Source: Chryseobacterium fluminis | Lineage (GTDB): Bacteria; Bacteroidota; Bacteroidia; Flavobacteriales; Weeksellaceae | DNA length: 64,000 nucleotides | Assembly (NCBI RefSeq): GCF_026314945.1 | Contig: NZ_CP111121.1 | Span: 3,844,001-3,908,000 of the forward strand | Reading direction: 5' to 3' | Part shown: in pieces, positions 8,295-16,743 of the stretch | Position numbering within the stretch: the first letter of the stretch is position 1 | Layout: each line of letters opens with the position of its first letter | The notes under the pieces: generated by a model | Databases searched by the model: none | What the model saw: the letters and a program-made list of their open reading frames with translations, nothing else | What the model was told of the DNA's origin: nothing | Position numbers and translations under genes: made by a program

Positions 8295-10597
8295 TTTTCT
8301 GCCAGTGAAACTCTGAGTGCCAACAGTCCTGTAATTCCCTGCAGATCCTGTACTCTCAAAAATTCAACATCATGTTTGAGAAGACCTTTCTTTTGGAGTC
8401 TACTCACGTATTCCAGATATTCTCTCTGGTTTTCAAGGCCGAAATAGACGATGGTAATTTTCCCGGGACAGGTAATTCTTTCGGCTGAATCTTTTACATG
8501 CGCTTTATCCAGACGTTTTTTGATGATCTCATAATAGGAATTGTAGGCTCCGTCGACATCGAAACGTTTTTCATCCATTCTGAAACGGATGTCTATTTTT
8601 TCGTTATAAACAAAAATCAGCGAGGCAATATCCAGTGAGATCGGAAGGTCTTCTTTGAATCTCTGGAACTCCAGCTCCATATGACAGACCGTTTCCAGCT
8701 GCCAGTATCTTAATTTCTGAACAACTTTTGAAGGATATTGGAGTTCAGGAGCAATATTAGGTCCGATATAAAGATTATGTTCGACTCCATCCGATTTAAA
8801 TCTTTCATAATAATGCGGAAAAATCTGCTGTGCCTTTACCTGACTTTCATCCAGCATGTCTGCCAGTTTCCTGTTAAGCAAGGTAATAGAATCGTCCAGA
8901 CTCTTTCTGTTGGCATAGAAAAGATCATTCTGACTGAAGACCTGTAAGAAATAATCCTGAATCTTTTCTCTAATTTCCGGAGTTGCTTTGGTTTCCAAAA
9001 CCCCTTGGAGATAAGGATGAATTTCGTCCCTCAGCAGCCGTTGTAATCGCTGTTCTGTATCTGCTTTTATTTCATTATTCAATTCATTTTCAAAAATCTC
9101 CAGAGCCAACAGATATTTTTCTGAATCAGAATTTAGGACAGAAAAAATACCGTGAAGACAATCGATTTGCTGGTTGAGGTCTTCCAGCATTAGATTAAAG
9201 CGCTTTTCCGATGATGACCGGATATCGGAAAATCCGAACAGCGGCGTCAGATTTCTGAACGAGATCTGTTTCAACGTATATATTTTCTTAGCGAGAAAAG
9301 CATTGAAATATTTTTCGGCTTCATTTCTGAATTTCCAGATGACACTGTTATGAATGGTGGTATACTCCCTCTGTATGATGGCTTCGATCTGGTTGTTTCT
9401 CTCGAAAGTGAACCTGTTGAGAGAAAACAGTATCATATCTGCAAAAAACTCCAGTTTTTTCAGTTTTAACCCGTTGAAACTATGGGCTATCGGAGAAGTA
9501 AATTCCATGATGGCCAGAAGCTCATTTTCCTTCATGATCGGAATGACCATGAAACTATTAATGTTATTTTCCTTCAGAATACTGAACGAGGGTAACTTTT
9601 TAACCGCTGAATCCAGCTTGTCAACATCTGAAACTACAACCGGTTTTGAATTGTAATTGAAATTTTCGAATGTTGTTCTCCGGATATCCTCATCAAAAGT
9701 ATTAATCCAAAAGTCCAGGATATGATTGGTAAATACATTCTCATAGATGGGCACCTTTTCCAGTCTCTTTTCTTTATTGTTGAAAAGCATCAGGCCGAAG
9801 TTAAGTTCCGGAACATCGAAGTAGGATTTAAAAGTCTCTTTTAAATTTTCATCGGGCGTAAAGTTTTCCGGATCGATCTGTATCATGCTTGATTTCAGGT
9901 CTGATAAAGCTACTTCTGACGTACAGTCGACTAACGAAATGATCGTGAAACCACTTAAAATCCATGATTGGGACGGGAAGTATTTTTTCCAGAGTTTGGT
10001 GTCGTCCAGATTTTCAAGCAGCATATCGATAACCTCGTCTTCCGGGATTTTAGCATCTTCCGTAGGATAAATATCACTGAAGTCGGAATTCACCGTAATT
10101 TTATAGTGCTTCATGATCCCCTGTTTATTAGGGATGTCATAGTAAAGAGGAATATAGCTTTTTACATCTCTCTTAAAATAAACCTGTAAAATAAGGCAGC
10201 AGCAGAAGACATAGAATTCATCATCTTCAATATCTCTGAGTTCTATTTCAAAATCTTTTCCGGCATCTTTAAGGATATTTTTGAACCTTTCGGTATAATT
10301 AAATGTAATGTTAGACAGCGGAATGCTGGCTGCTTTTATTTCATTATTCGTTAAGCCGGTAGGGAAAAGATCAGCCAGAAGAAGTTTAATAAGATCTTCG
10401 TATTTGTGGAGTAATGACAGGTCCTGAAATCCGTTTCTCAGTTCCTGAAAATTTCTTGTTTTCTCAATTAACGATTCCGCATAATTGACGCGGTACTCCA
10501 GTCTATCGTTATACCGGATATGTTCCAGCACATCCAAATACTTTTTGAATGAGATAAAAACCTGAAATGGAGCGTCTTTCTTATAAAGATTTGACAA
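8279..10597 (-). CDS. large GAF-domain protein of unknown function
   Basis: 772 residues, no signal peptide or membrane segment, rich in charged helices. A central region at about 330-410 (VKKLPSFSILKENNINSFMVIPIMKENELLAIMEF) has the strand-helix order of a GAF sensory domain. The flanks show no catalytic motif I can name. The C-terminal 150 residues (RFRMDEKRFDVDGAYNSYYEIIKKRLDKAHVKDSAERITCPGKI) look like a conserved module of their own. No output domain such as a histidine kinase or cyclase is visible. A cytoplasmic ligand-binding or regulatory role is inferred. Single-gene transcript; convergent overlap with the bestrophin gene. Confidence 0.6.
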   Translation of the reverse strand: MSNLYKKDAPFQVFISFKKYLDVLEHIRYNDRLEYRVNYAESLIEKTRNFQELRNGFQDLSLLHKYEDLIKLLLADLFPTGLTNNEIKAASIPLSNITFNYTERFKNILKDAGKDFEIELRDIEDDEFYVFCCCLILQVYFKRDVKSYIPLYYDIPNKQGIMKHYKITVNSDFSDIYPTEDAKIPEDEVIDMLLENLDDTKLWKKYFPSQSWILSGFTIISLVDCTSEVALSDLKSSMIQIDPENFTPDENLKETFKSYFDVPELNFGLMLFNNKEKRLEKVPIYENVFTNHILDFWINTFDEDIRRTTFENFNYNSKPVVVSDVDKLDSAVKKLPSFSILKENNINSFMVIPIMKENELLAIMEFTSPIAHSFNGLKLKKLEFFADMILFSLNRFTFERNNQIEAIIQREYTTIHNSVIWKFRNEAEKYFNAFLAKKIYTLKQISFRNLTPLFGFSDIRSSSEKRFNLMLEDLNQQIDCLHGIFSVLNSDSEKYLLALEIFENELNNEIKADTEQRLQRLLRDEIHPYLQGVLETKATPEIREKIQDYFLQVFSQNDLFYANRKSLDDSITLLNRKLADMLDESQVKAQQIFPHYYERFKSDGVEHNLYIGPNIAPELQYPSKVVQKLRYWQLETVCHMELEFQRFKEDLPISLDIASLIFVYNEKIDIRFRMDEKRFDVDGAYNSYYEIIKKRLDKAHVKDSAERITCPGKITIVYFGLENQREYLEYVSRLQKKGLLKHDVEFLRVQDLQGITGLLALRVSLAENQLTI

Positions 10598-11051
10598 GAG
10601 CTGTGAAATTTCAAGTAAAGTTATGAAAAAACTCTAAGTTTTCGGATGGTAGGGAATAGTTTCTTGGGAAAGGGTTGTAATTTGGTCATTCACAAAAGTC
10701 TTTCCTTTAATCAGATATCTTGAAGTTCGGCTAATGTGCTAGGTATATTTTGACTTTGCTGTTTTTTGACTGTATTTTGATCTGCATAATCTATTTGTAA
10801 TCTGATTATTATATTTTTCAGTATAGAATTCCTTATTTAACAAATAAAATATTGACGCAGTTATTCCAAAATAACCAGTGATATTTGAGTCTAAAACAAA
10901 ATTTTTATTTGTCTCTAAAGTTACAGTTGATATAACGCTGATTATTCTAGCGGATGGGAAGATTTAACATAAAAGTATATTATTAAACTATGTTAAAAAT
11001 AATTTTTGTGTAACTTGTTCATATGGAAAATTGCAGCAAAAGGCGGGTAAA
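10598..11051. other. AT-rich spacer at the left edge of a decayed accessory patch
   Basis: No gene can be supported. On the minus strand a frame is open for about 75 codons (roughly 10970 down to 10741) without a start codon, with a protein-like composition (VTLETNKNFVLDSNITGYFG), so it may be a gene remnant. No terminator or promoter stands out. Confidence 0.4.
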
Positions 11052-11366
11052 ATGTTTGAAAAAGTTTTAAATTCAATCATAGGGTTAGATTGGCTTCATT
11101 TAATTATTACAGGGAACCAAGTAAAAATCGGTGGAATGTATAAAAATAAACCCAGAAATACAGTGCCAGATGGAGTGTAGGATTTAGTGAGGGATGAGAT
11201 AAAGTATAAAACGAACACTCTAAGGATAGGTCCTTTTAATATCAAAATTCCAATTCCAAATAGACTTAACATATTGAGGTATTCTGGTGTCCAATATGCA
11301 GAAGTAAAGGCTATGGATGGTACATTATATGGCAGCTCAAATCAAGGTCCAATTAGGAAGCTATGA
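11052..11366 (+). pseudogene. broken ORF with in-frame TAG, upstream of IS remnant
   Basis: ATG at 11052 opens a frame (MFEKVLNSIIGLDWLHLI) that hits TAG at 11178-11180 and then continues open for 61 codons ([31 protein letters not shown]) to TGA at 11364. The reading past the stop has ordinary composition, so this looks like one gene decayed by a nonsense mutation. I do not recognise the product. Its position just ahead of a toxin-like fragment suggests it may be part of a former polymorphic toxin or its delivery protein, but that is inference only. Confidence 0.35.
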
Positions 11367-11409
11367 TTACCTCGATGCATTCAAATGTAGGAGTGAGTAT
11401 GTATGGAGT

Positions 11410-11676
11410 CAGTTTATGATTCGAACGACATCTAATTTAATTGAAAATCTCAATGGGAAAATCAGTAAATACACCAAAAATAAAATGTCGTTTCCAACAG
11501 ATGATGCTGTAATTAAATCAGTGTATCTAGCTTTAAAAGAAGCAACTAAAAAATGGACTATGCCCATCCAGAATTGGGGTATTGTTCTTAATCAATTTAG
11601 GCTTATTTTTGAAAACAGGCTCAGATTATAAAATCCAAGCCTGACTTTTAACCTACACACTTTATGGGAGAGTGTC
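11410..11676 (+). mobile_element. IS256-family insertion sequence remnant (transposase 3' end plus right inverted repeat)
   Basis: The frame ending at 11631 reads [33 protein letters not shown] and [17 protein letters not shown] followed by FENRL, the C-terminal signature of IS256-family (mutator-type) transposases, where the family has TTNAIESLN, FPxDDAxLK and KKWTMPIxxW. The remaining 320 or so residues of a normal transposase are absent. Twenty bases after the stop, 11652-11676 reads cctacacactttatgggaga and then gtgtc, whose complement GACACTCTCCCATAAAGTGT resembles IS256-family terminal inverted repeats. The left end is missing, so this is an inactive fragment. The exact left junction is uncertain. 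Confidence 0.75.
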
Positions 11677-11685
11677 ATTACAAGA

Positions 11686-12044
11686 ATGCTGGCTATTAGT
11701 ACATTGTTATCCCTTAAAGGTGATCCGCTTCCTTCTCGTTATAATGTATATACAATAAAGAGATCTAATACTCTTGAGCTTGCTAAAATTGGCATTACTA
11801 GACAAACGATTCTATCAATAGGACGCAAAGTCAGTTTTCCGGATTAAATGTAAGATATACGAGCTACGGTTCACATATATGGAATTTTATCCAGGAACCT
11901 GTAAGTCGGGAATCAGCATTATTATATGAGAAATATTATGTTTGGGAATATTTTCAACATTCAGGTAAAATGCCTTATGCACAATCTTATCCTTATCCTG
12001 ATGCATTGACGAGATATTTAGAAAAATTTATATATAAAAAATGA
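11686..12044 (+). pseudogene. frameshifted C-terminal toxin domain, possibly URI/GIY-YIG nuclease-like
   Basis: Two frames join into one protein. The first (11686-11847) reads SRYNVYTIKRSNTLELAKIGITRQ, the second (from about 11802 to TGA at 12042) reads SINRTQSQFSGLNVRYTSYG, then ESALLYEKYYVWEYFQHSGK and MPYAQSYPYPDAL. The switch lies between 11802 and 11847. The pattern Y-x-IKR...KIGIT...R...E-YYV resembles URI-type GIY-YIG nuclease domains found at the end of Bacteroidota polymorphic toxins; this is a low-to-moderate confidence resemblance. No delivery domain is left upstream because the IS256 fragment sits there. Its TGA overlaps the next gene's ATG (ATGA at 12041-12044), the usual coupling of toxin and immunity genes. 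Confidence 0.5.
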
Positions 12045-12724
12045 GAAATATAATGTTTACCGCCTATTTTTCCAATTTGGAAGAGTTTGCAGATTTACCG
12101 GATTATAATGCCATCATGGAGTTGTTGATGATTATTAACATTCAAGATAAGTTGAATAGAGAAAAGAAGATGACTAAGGTGATGTTTTGCTTAATCACGG
12201 ATCGAGACAATGATAACATCGAAAATTTCATTAAAAATTACTATAATAAAAAGGTCTGGCAAGGACTAATAAATCTCGATGTTGCCGCAAAAAACATCAA
12301 CTGGAATGATCTTACCGACAAAGAAAAGAAAGAGTTTTTAATAGAGAAATGGAAGGTGCTTTTCAATAATTTATCTGATGATTACTTTGTAGTAGATAAA
12401 TCTGAAGTGATAAGATCTCTGGAAGAGCTTAAATATTCCGAATGGAACATCATAAGCACCCTCTTTAAAAAAAAATTAAAATACAATAAAGAACTATATG
12501 AAATTGTCTTGGATATTTCACCTAAAAGAGCAGAATTGGCAATGATAAGTGAGTCTGATAAAAAGAAAATCAGCCTTAAGGAATATCAGACAAGAAAAAT
12601 AGTTTTTGATCTAAACTTTAAAAACTTTAAGCTTATCAATGAAGGTACATTAATTTTAGAAAATAAATTAATTTTTCTACCTCCTGAAATTTTTGATTTA
12701 AAAGAAATCATAATAAATCAATAA
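12041..12724 (+). CDS. hypothetical cytoplasmic protein, probable immunity protein
   Basis: 227 residues, no signal peptide, rich in Lys, Glu and Ile, mostly helical in appearance (IENFIKNYYNKKVWQGLINL, YSEWNIISTLFKKKLKYNK). I do not recognise the family. Its start overlaps the stop of the frameshifted toxin-like ORF by the ATGA quartet, so it was probably co-translated with it. Immunity proteins commonly persist after the toxin decays because they can still protect against related neighbours. The reading frame is intact. The role is inferred from position only. Confidence 0.55.
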   Translation: MRNIMFTAYFSNLEEFADLPDYNAIMELLMIINIQDKLNREKKMTKVMFCLITDRDNDNIENFIKNYYNKKVWQGLINLDVAAKNINWNDLTDKEKKEFLIEKWKVLFNNLSDDYFVVDKSEVIRSLEELKYSEWNIISTLFKKKLKYNKELYEIVLDISPKRAELAMISESDKKKISLKEYQTRKIVFDLNFKNFKLINEGTLILENKLIFLPPEIFDLKEIIINQ

Positions 12725-12768
12725 ACAACAATGAAGGTATATCAAAATTAAACGATGTGAGTTGAGAA

Positions 12769-12966
12769 TTGTTTAAACGAAAACCCTTCTCGACATCAGA
12801 TACTATTATTTCTCCAAGCATTTATACTTTGGGAGCCAGCTTTGGCAAGAGTGCCATTAGTATTCTTCATATGACCAGCCGATATAGAATGATTTCTGGA
12901 GAAATGCAGATAAGGTTTATACAAGGCTGGATGAGTAGTCCAACCAGTGCAACGTATCTTAAGTAA
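12769..12966 (+). pseudogene. short orphan ORF, likely toxin C-terminal fragment
   Basis: 65 codons from a TTG, preceded by an in-frame stop two codons earlier (TGA at 12763) and so without a credible start. It reads SIYTLGASFGKSAISILHM and ends SSPTSATYLK. It sits 8 bases before a gene with a signal peptide, the same order as the toxin-immunity pair upstream. I see no recognisable domain. A displaced toxin tip is the likeliest reading; it may equally be noise. Confidence 0.25.
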
Positions 12967-12974
12967 TTTATATT

Positions 12975-13696
12975 ATGAAGTATATATTATTAGTCTTTAC
13001 ATTTTTTATTTTAAAAACCAATATTATAATGGCACAAAACAAATTTAGGATTTTAACAAAAGAAGAAGAACAAGCAAATTATAACCTAAGAGATTTAAAA
13101 TTTTACAAAATGTCGCCTTATAATGAAAGTATTGCACATTTTATTGATGAAAATAATTTACTTGTTCAGCCGAATGTGCCGACAGCCGAACATTCTATAA
13201 TATTAAGTACTTCTGATTTCAATAGTAATAAATTTCCTCTACTCCCAGAAAATGACACTCCTTATTACAGACATAGGGAATTAATGAATACAGAAAGATT
13301 TACAAAGGAAATATGTTGAAAATTTTAAATGAGTTAAATTTCAATTATCAAAAAGATACATTTTATGCAGATGCAGAAAAATTTGTAAAAATGCTTTCAT
13401 TAGATGATAAAATGAAATTTTTTGTTCCTGCATTATATTTTATCGGTGAAGATTTACACAAACTTTGTCCGGATGCAAAATGGCAGTTTCATACTTTATA
13501 CTATTTTCAACCATTTTCCGAGGCTGGTCTATATTATGAAAAGTATAATTTTTCTTTTTATGATTTGAATCTATTATTAGAAGGTAAGCTATTGAAAAAT
13601 AAAAGTATCAAATTTAGAGATATGTATATACGTCTTGAAAAGAAGTTTAATAAAGAAAAACCTAATTGGAATTATACAATTGAATTGGTTCCGTGA
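12975..13696 (+). pseudogene. exported hypothetical protein split by a frameshift
   Basis: The first frame (12975-13319, 114 codons) starts with a signal peptide (MKYILLVFTFFILKTNIIMAQ) and ends RELMNTERFTKEIC. The second (13313-13696, 127 codons) begins MLKILNELNFNYQKDTF. At the junction the bases are gaaATATgttgaaa; removing one AT would give an uninterrupted RFTKEMLKILNELNF, so a 2-base AT duplication in a single gene of about 240 residues is the simplest explanation. The alternative is two coupled genes overlapping by 7 bases. The product would be exported; family not recognised. Its place after a toxin-like tip fits a periplasmic immunity protein. Confidence 0.5.
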
Positions 13697-13787
13697 GATA
13701 AAAATTATTAGCAATTAGAACTATATAAAAATCCCGTATGAGTATTCAACTGTAATATTATGATGAGTAAATATTTTAAAGGGAAAC

Positions 13788-13824
13788 TTATAAATTAAAA
13801 ACCTTCCAGATTATTGGAAGGTTT
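13788..13824 (-). terminator. terminator of the nuo operon
   Basis: A 10-bp stem (AAACCTTCCA with TGGAAGGTTT, 6-base loop) is followed on the minus strand by TTTTTAATTT, 24 bases beyond the nuoN stop. On the plus strand it could also end the preceding accessory transcript. Confidence 0.8.
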
Positions 13825-13847
13825 AGCTTTTATATTTCAGTTTGGAA

Positions 13848-15233
13848 TTATAATCCGAATACTCCTGCAAATAAATCCGGAGCAACGCCTAATATAATCA
13901 CTGATGCAATGATGACCACCGCAACAATATTGTAGGTAACCGTTACTTTCTCTGAAGATTTAAATGTGCTTTCTTTAAAGAAGAACATGGAGATTATTAA
14001 TCTCAGGTAATACGCTATTGAAACTGCTGAACCAAGAACGGCCACCAATACAAGGAACACGCCGTGATTGGAATTCATAGCCTGGGAGAATAAAGCAAAT
14101 TTCCCCATGAAACCAGCCGTTAACGGAATTCCAGCCATGGATAGCATAGAAATTGCGGCTACTGTCGCCAGTAAAGGTTCAGATTTTGCCAATCCTTTGA
14201 ATGCGCCGAATGAAGTTTCTCTTTTCAGTTTTTCAACATAAATCAGACACATGAATACCCCAACTGTTGATAAAGAATAAGCAAACAGATAGAATGCTAA
14301 ATTATAAGTAGAGAGGCTTGTCATTCCGTAGAAAACTAATCCGATGTATCCTGCATGAGAAACCGAAGAGTAGGCCAGCATTCTTTTCGCATTGGTCTGA
14401 GCCAGACCCATCACATTGGCCAAAAGCAAAGTGATAATCAGGAATACGCCGAAAACATTAATCCATTCTGCGGTAACACCACCAAACCCTATGGTCATTA
14501 ATCTGAACAGTGCAAAAAATCCTGATATTTTTACCACACTTGCCATGAAAGCCGTGATTAATGAAGGCGCTCCGAAGTAAACATCAGGACTCCACATGTG
14601 GAAAGGTGCCAGTGCCACTTTGAATGCCAGTGCACAAAGGATCAGTAAAACACCTAAAATGAACATGACATCTTTAGGGTTTGAAACTCCAAAATCCTGG
14701 ATTTTATATAAATCGAAACTTCCGACACTTCCATAGATAAATGCGATACCGAACAGTAAGAAACCCGTTGCGAAGGCACCCATCAGGAAATATTTAATTG
14801 ATGCTTCGTTGGATCTTAAATCAGTTTTATTAGCACCCGCCATGACATACAAAGGAATAGAAAGGATTTCTACGCCCAGGAACAGCGTTACTAAGTTCTG
14901 GTATCCGAAAAGGATGATTCCACCGCATAATGCAAAAAGCATCAGCGCGTATAATTCTGACTGGTGGCTTCTGTGGTTGCTGAATGCAAAACCGCCCAAG
15001 AAGAATAGTAATAATGTCGTTACGATTGATATCTTAGTAAATAAAGCAGTATTTGCAGTATACTCATACATGTGTCTGTACTTTTCGAAAAAAGCATATT
15101 CCGGCATGAAACTTACATATAATGCGATGATTAATCCCAAAATCCCAATGTATCTTGCGAATTTCCCTTGTTCAAAAACTCCTGAAAATAACGCAACAAC
15201 TGCCGTTAGGAAAACAATAATTAAAACACTCAT
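13848..15233 (-). CDS. nuoN: NADH-quinone oxidoreductase subunit N
   Basis: 461 residues and about 14 membrane helices. One of the three antiporter-like proton-pumping subunits of complex I in the inner membrane. Key family features: the Glu of LFLGVEILSIPLYVMAG in TM5, the Lys of CALAFKVALAPFHMWSPDVY in TM7 with the trailing APFHMWxPDVYxGAP signature, and AKRMLAYSSVSHAGY. It is the last gene of the operon, 16 bases after nuoM, and a terminator follows. Confidence 0.95.
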   Translation of the reverse strand: MSVLIIVFLTAVVALFSGVFEQGKFARYIGILGLIIALYVSFMPEYAFFEKYRHMYEYTANTALFTKISIVTTLLLFFLGGFAFSNHRSHQSELYALMLFALCGGIILFGYQNLVTLFLGVEILSIPLYVMAGANKTDLRSNEASIKYFLMGAFATGFLLFGIAFIYGSVGSFDLYKIQDFGVSNPKDVMFILGVLLILCALAFKVALAPFHMWSPDVYFGAPSLITAFMASVVKISGFFALFRLMTIGFGGVTAEWINVFGVFLIITLLLANVMGLAQTNAKRMLAYSSVSHAGYIGLVFYGMTSLSTYNLAFYLFAYSLSTVGVFMCLIYVEKLKRETSFGAFKGLAKSEPLLATVAAISMLSMAGIPLTAGFMGKFALFSQAMNSNHGVFLVLVAVLGSAVSIAYYLRLIISMFFFKESTFKSSEKVTVTYNIVAVVIIASVIILGVAPDLFAGVFGL

Positions 15234-15249
15234 TTTTTAAAATATCAAA

Positions 15250-16743
15250 TTAGCTTACCATTGACTGGTAGATAAACTTCAACGAACTATTCACCATTTC
15301 GATTACCGGTTGCGGGAAAATACCCAGTACAATCACAAAAACCGCTAAACTTGCCAATACGGAGAATTCTACTGCAGATAAATCTTTTGCTGTACTCAAT
15401 ACCGCATCATCTCCCTGTCCGAACATGGCTCTTCCGTAAAATCTCAATAAGTATACTGCACAAAGAATTACCGTAAGACCTGCAACCACTGCTGCCAATC
15501 CGTTGAAATCATACACCGATTTCAACAAGATAAATTCTCCGATAAATCCATTGGTCAACGGAACGCCCATTGAACCCAGTATAATAATCAGGAACAGCAC
15601 AGCAAATTTAGGAGCTACTCTGGCAAGACCTCCCATTTGTCTGATGTCTCTGGATTTAAATCTCTTGTATAAAATATCACAACAGTAGAACAGACCAGCC
15701 ACGTTGATCCCGTGAGCAAACGTCTGCACCAGTGCTCCTTCAGCACCTTCAATATTGAAAGTTCCTCTCAGGGTAACGATCGCAGAAGCGAAGATACCTG
15801 CCACCATTAATCCTACGTGAGAAAAAGATGAATACGCAATGATCTTCTTCATATCAGTCTGCACAATGGCGATCAATGCACCGTGTACAATTCCGATGAT
15901 GGCCAGAATAATAACAATCTGTCCTGAAATTCCTGCAATCGGGATGGGAGTGATGGGTAAAAGATAACGCATAACCCCATAAATTGCCATCTTAAGCATA
16001 ATCCCTGACAAAAGCATTGATCCCTGAGTCGGAGAATAAGTATAGGTATCCGGCTGCCAGGTATGGAAAGGAAACACAGGTAATTTTACTGCAAAGGCAA
16101 AAAAGATAAACCAGAACACCACCGTCTGTTGTGTCTCATTTAATTGGGCATTGTATAAATCTGTCAGCGCAAAAGATGCAGAGTGATTGTAAACATAAAT
16201 CAATCCGGCTAACATGAATAATGACCCAACGAATGTATATACGAAGAATTTCGTAGTAAACTCAAATCTTTTATTTTCCTGTCCCCAAAGTCCGGCAATA
16301 AACCAGATCGGAATCAAAGTTACTTCCCAGAAAATGTAGAATAACAGTCCGTCAAGCGAAGTGAAAACACCTACCAATCCAAACTGCATCAGCAGGATCA
16401 GACCGTAGAATGTATTTCTGTAGCTTACATTTTCATTAAAAGAAGATAAAATAATAATAGGCGCCAGAATATTAGTCAGCAATAAAAGAAGCAAGCTCAT
16501 CCCATCGATTCCGAAGTGAAGCGTACTTTTGATAAACTGCGACCATGGGTACGTGATCTCATACTGTAAAGAGCTGTCTACCGTCGGCCCAAAATTGAAA
16601 TCCGATGCGATATAAAACGTTACAAGCATCTGAATCAAAGCAATTCCCAGTGCCAAATATTTGCTGGAATTACTCTTCCAAGCGAAAACTAATCCCGAAC
16701 CTACTAGAGGTAATAGTAATAATGTTAATAATAAACCAGACAT
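15250..16743 (-). CDS. nuoM: NADH-quinone oxidoreductase subunit M
   Basis: 497 residues, about 14 membrane helices, full family length. Proton-pumping antiporter-like subunit of complex I. The TM5 Glu is in FYIFWEVTLIPIWFIAGLWG, the TM7 Lys in FFAFAVKLPVFPFHTWQPD, and KKIIAYSSFSHVGLM is the conserved stretch after TM8. Its start shares one base with the nuoL stop, so translation is coupled. Confidence 0.96.
   Translation of the reverse strand: MSGLLLTLLLLPLVGSGLVFAWKSNSSKYLALGIALIQMLVTFYIASDFNFGPTVDSSLQYEITYPWSQFIKSTLHFGIDGMSLLLLLLTNILAPIIILSSFNENVSYRNTFYGLILLMQFGLVGVFTSLDGLLFYIFWEVTLIPIWFIAGLWGQENKRFEFTTKFFVYTFVGSLFMLAGLIYVYNHSASFALTDLYNAQLNETQQTVVFWFIFFAFAVKLPVFPFHTWQPDTYTYSPTQGSMLLSGIMLKMAIYGVMRYLLPITPIPIAGISGQIVIILAIIGIVHGALIAIVQTDMKKIIAYSSFSHVGLMVAGIFASAIVTLRGTFNIEGAEGALVQTFAHGINVAGLFYCCDILYKRFKSRDIRQMGGLARVAPKFAVLFLIIILGSMGVPLTNGFIGEFILLKSVYDFNGLAAVVAGLTVILCAVYLLRFYGRAMFGQGDDAVLSTAKDLSAVEFSVLASLAVFVIVLGIFPQPVIEMVNSSLKFIYQSMVS

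Noticed and set aside
14809..15240. 143-codon plus-strand frame over nuoN
   Set aside because: Antisense to a conserved membrane protein; composition is that of a complement frame.
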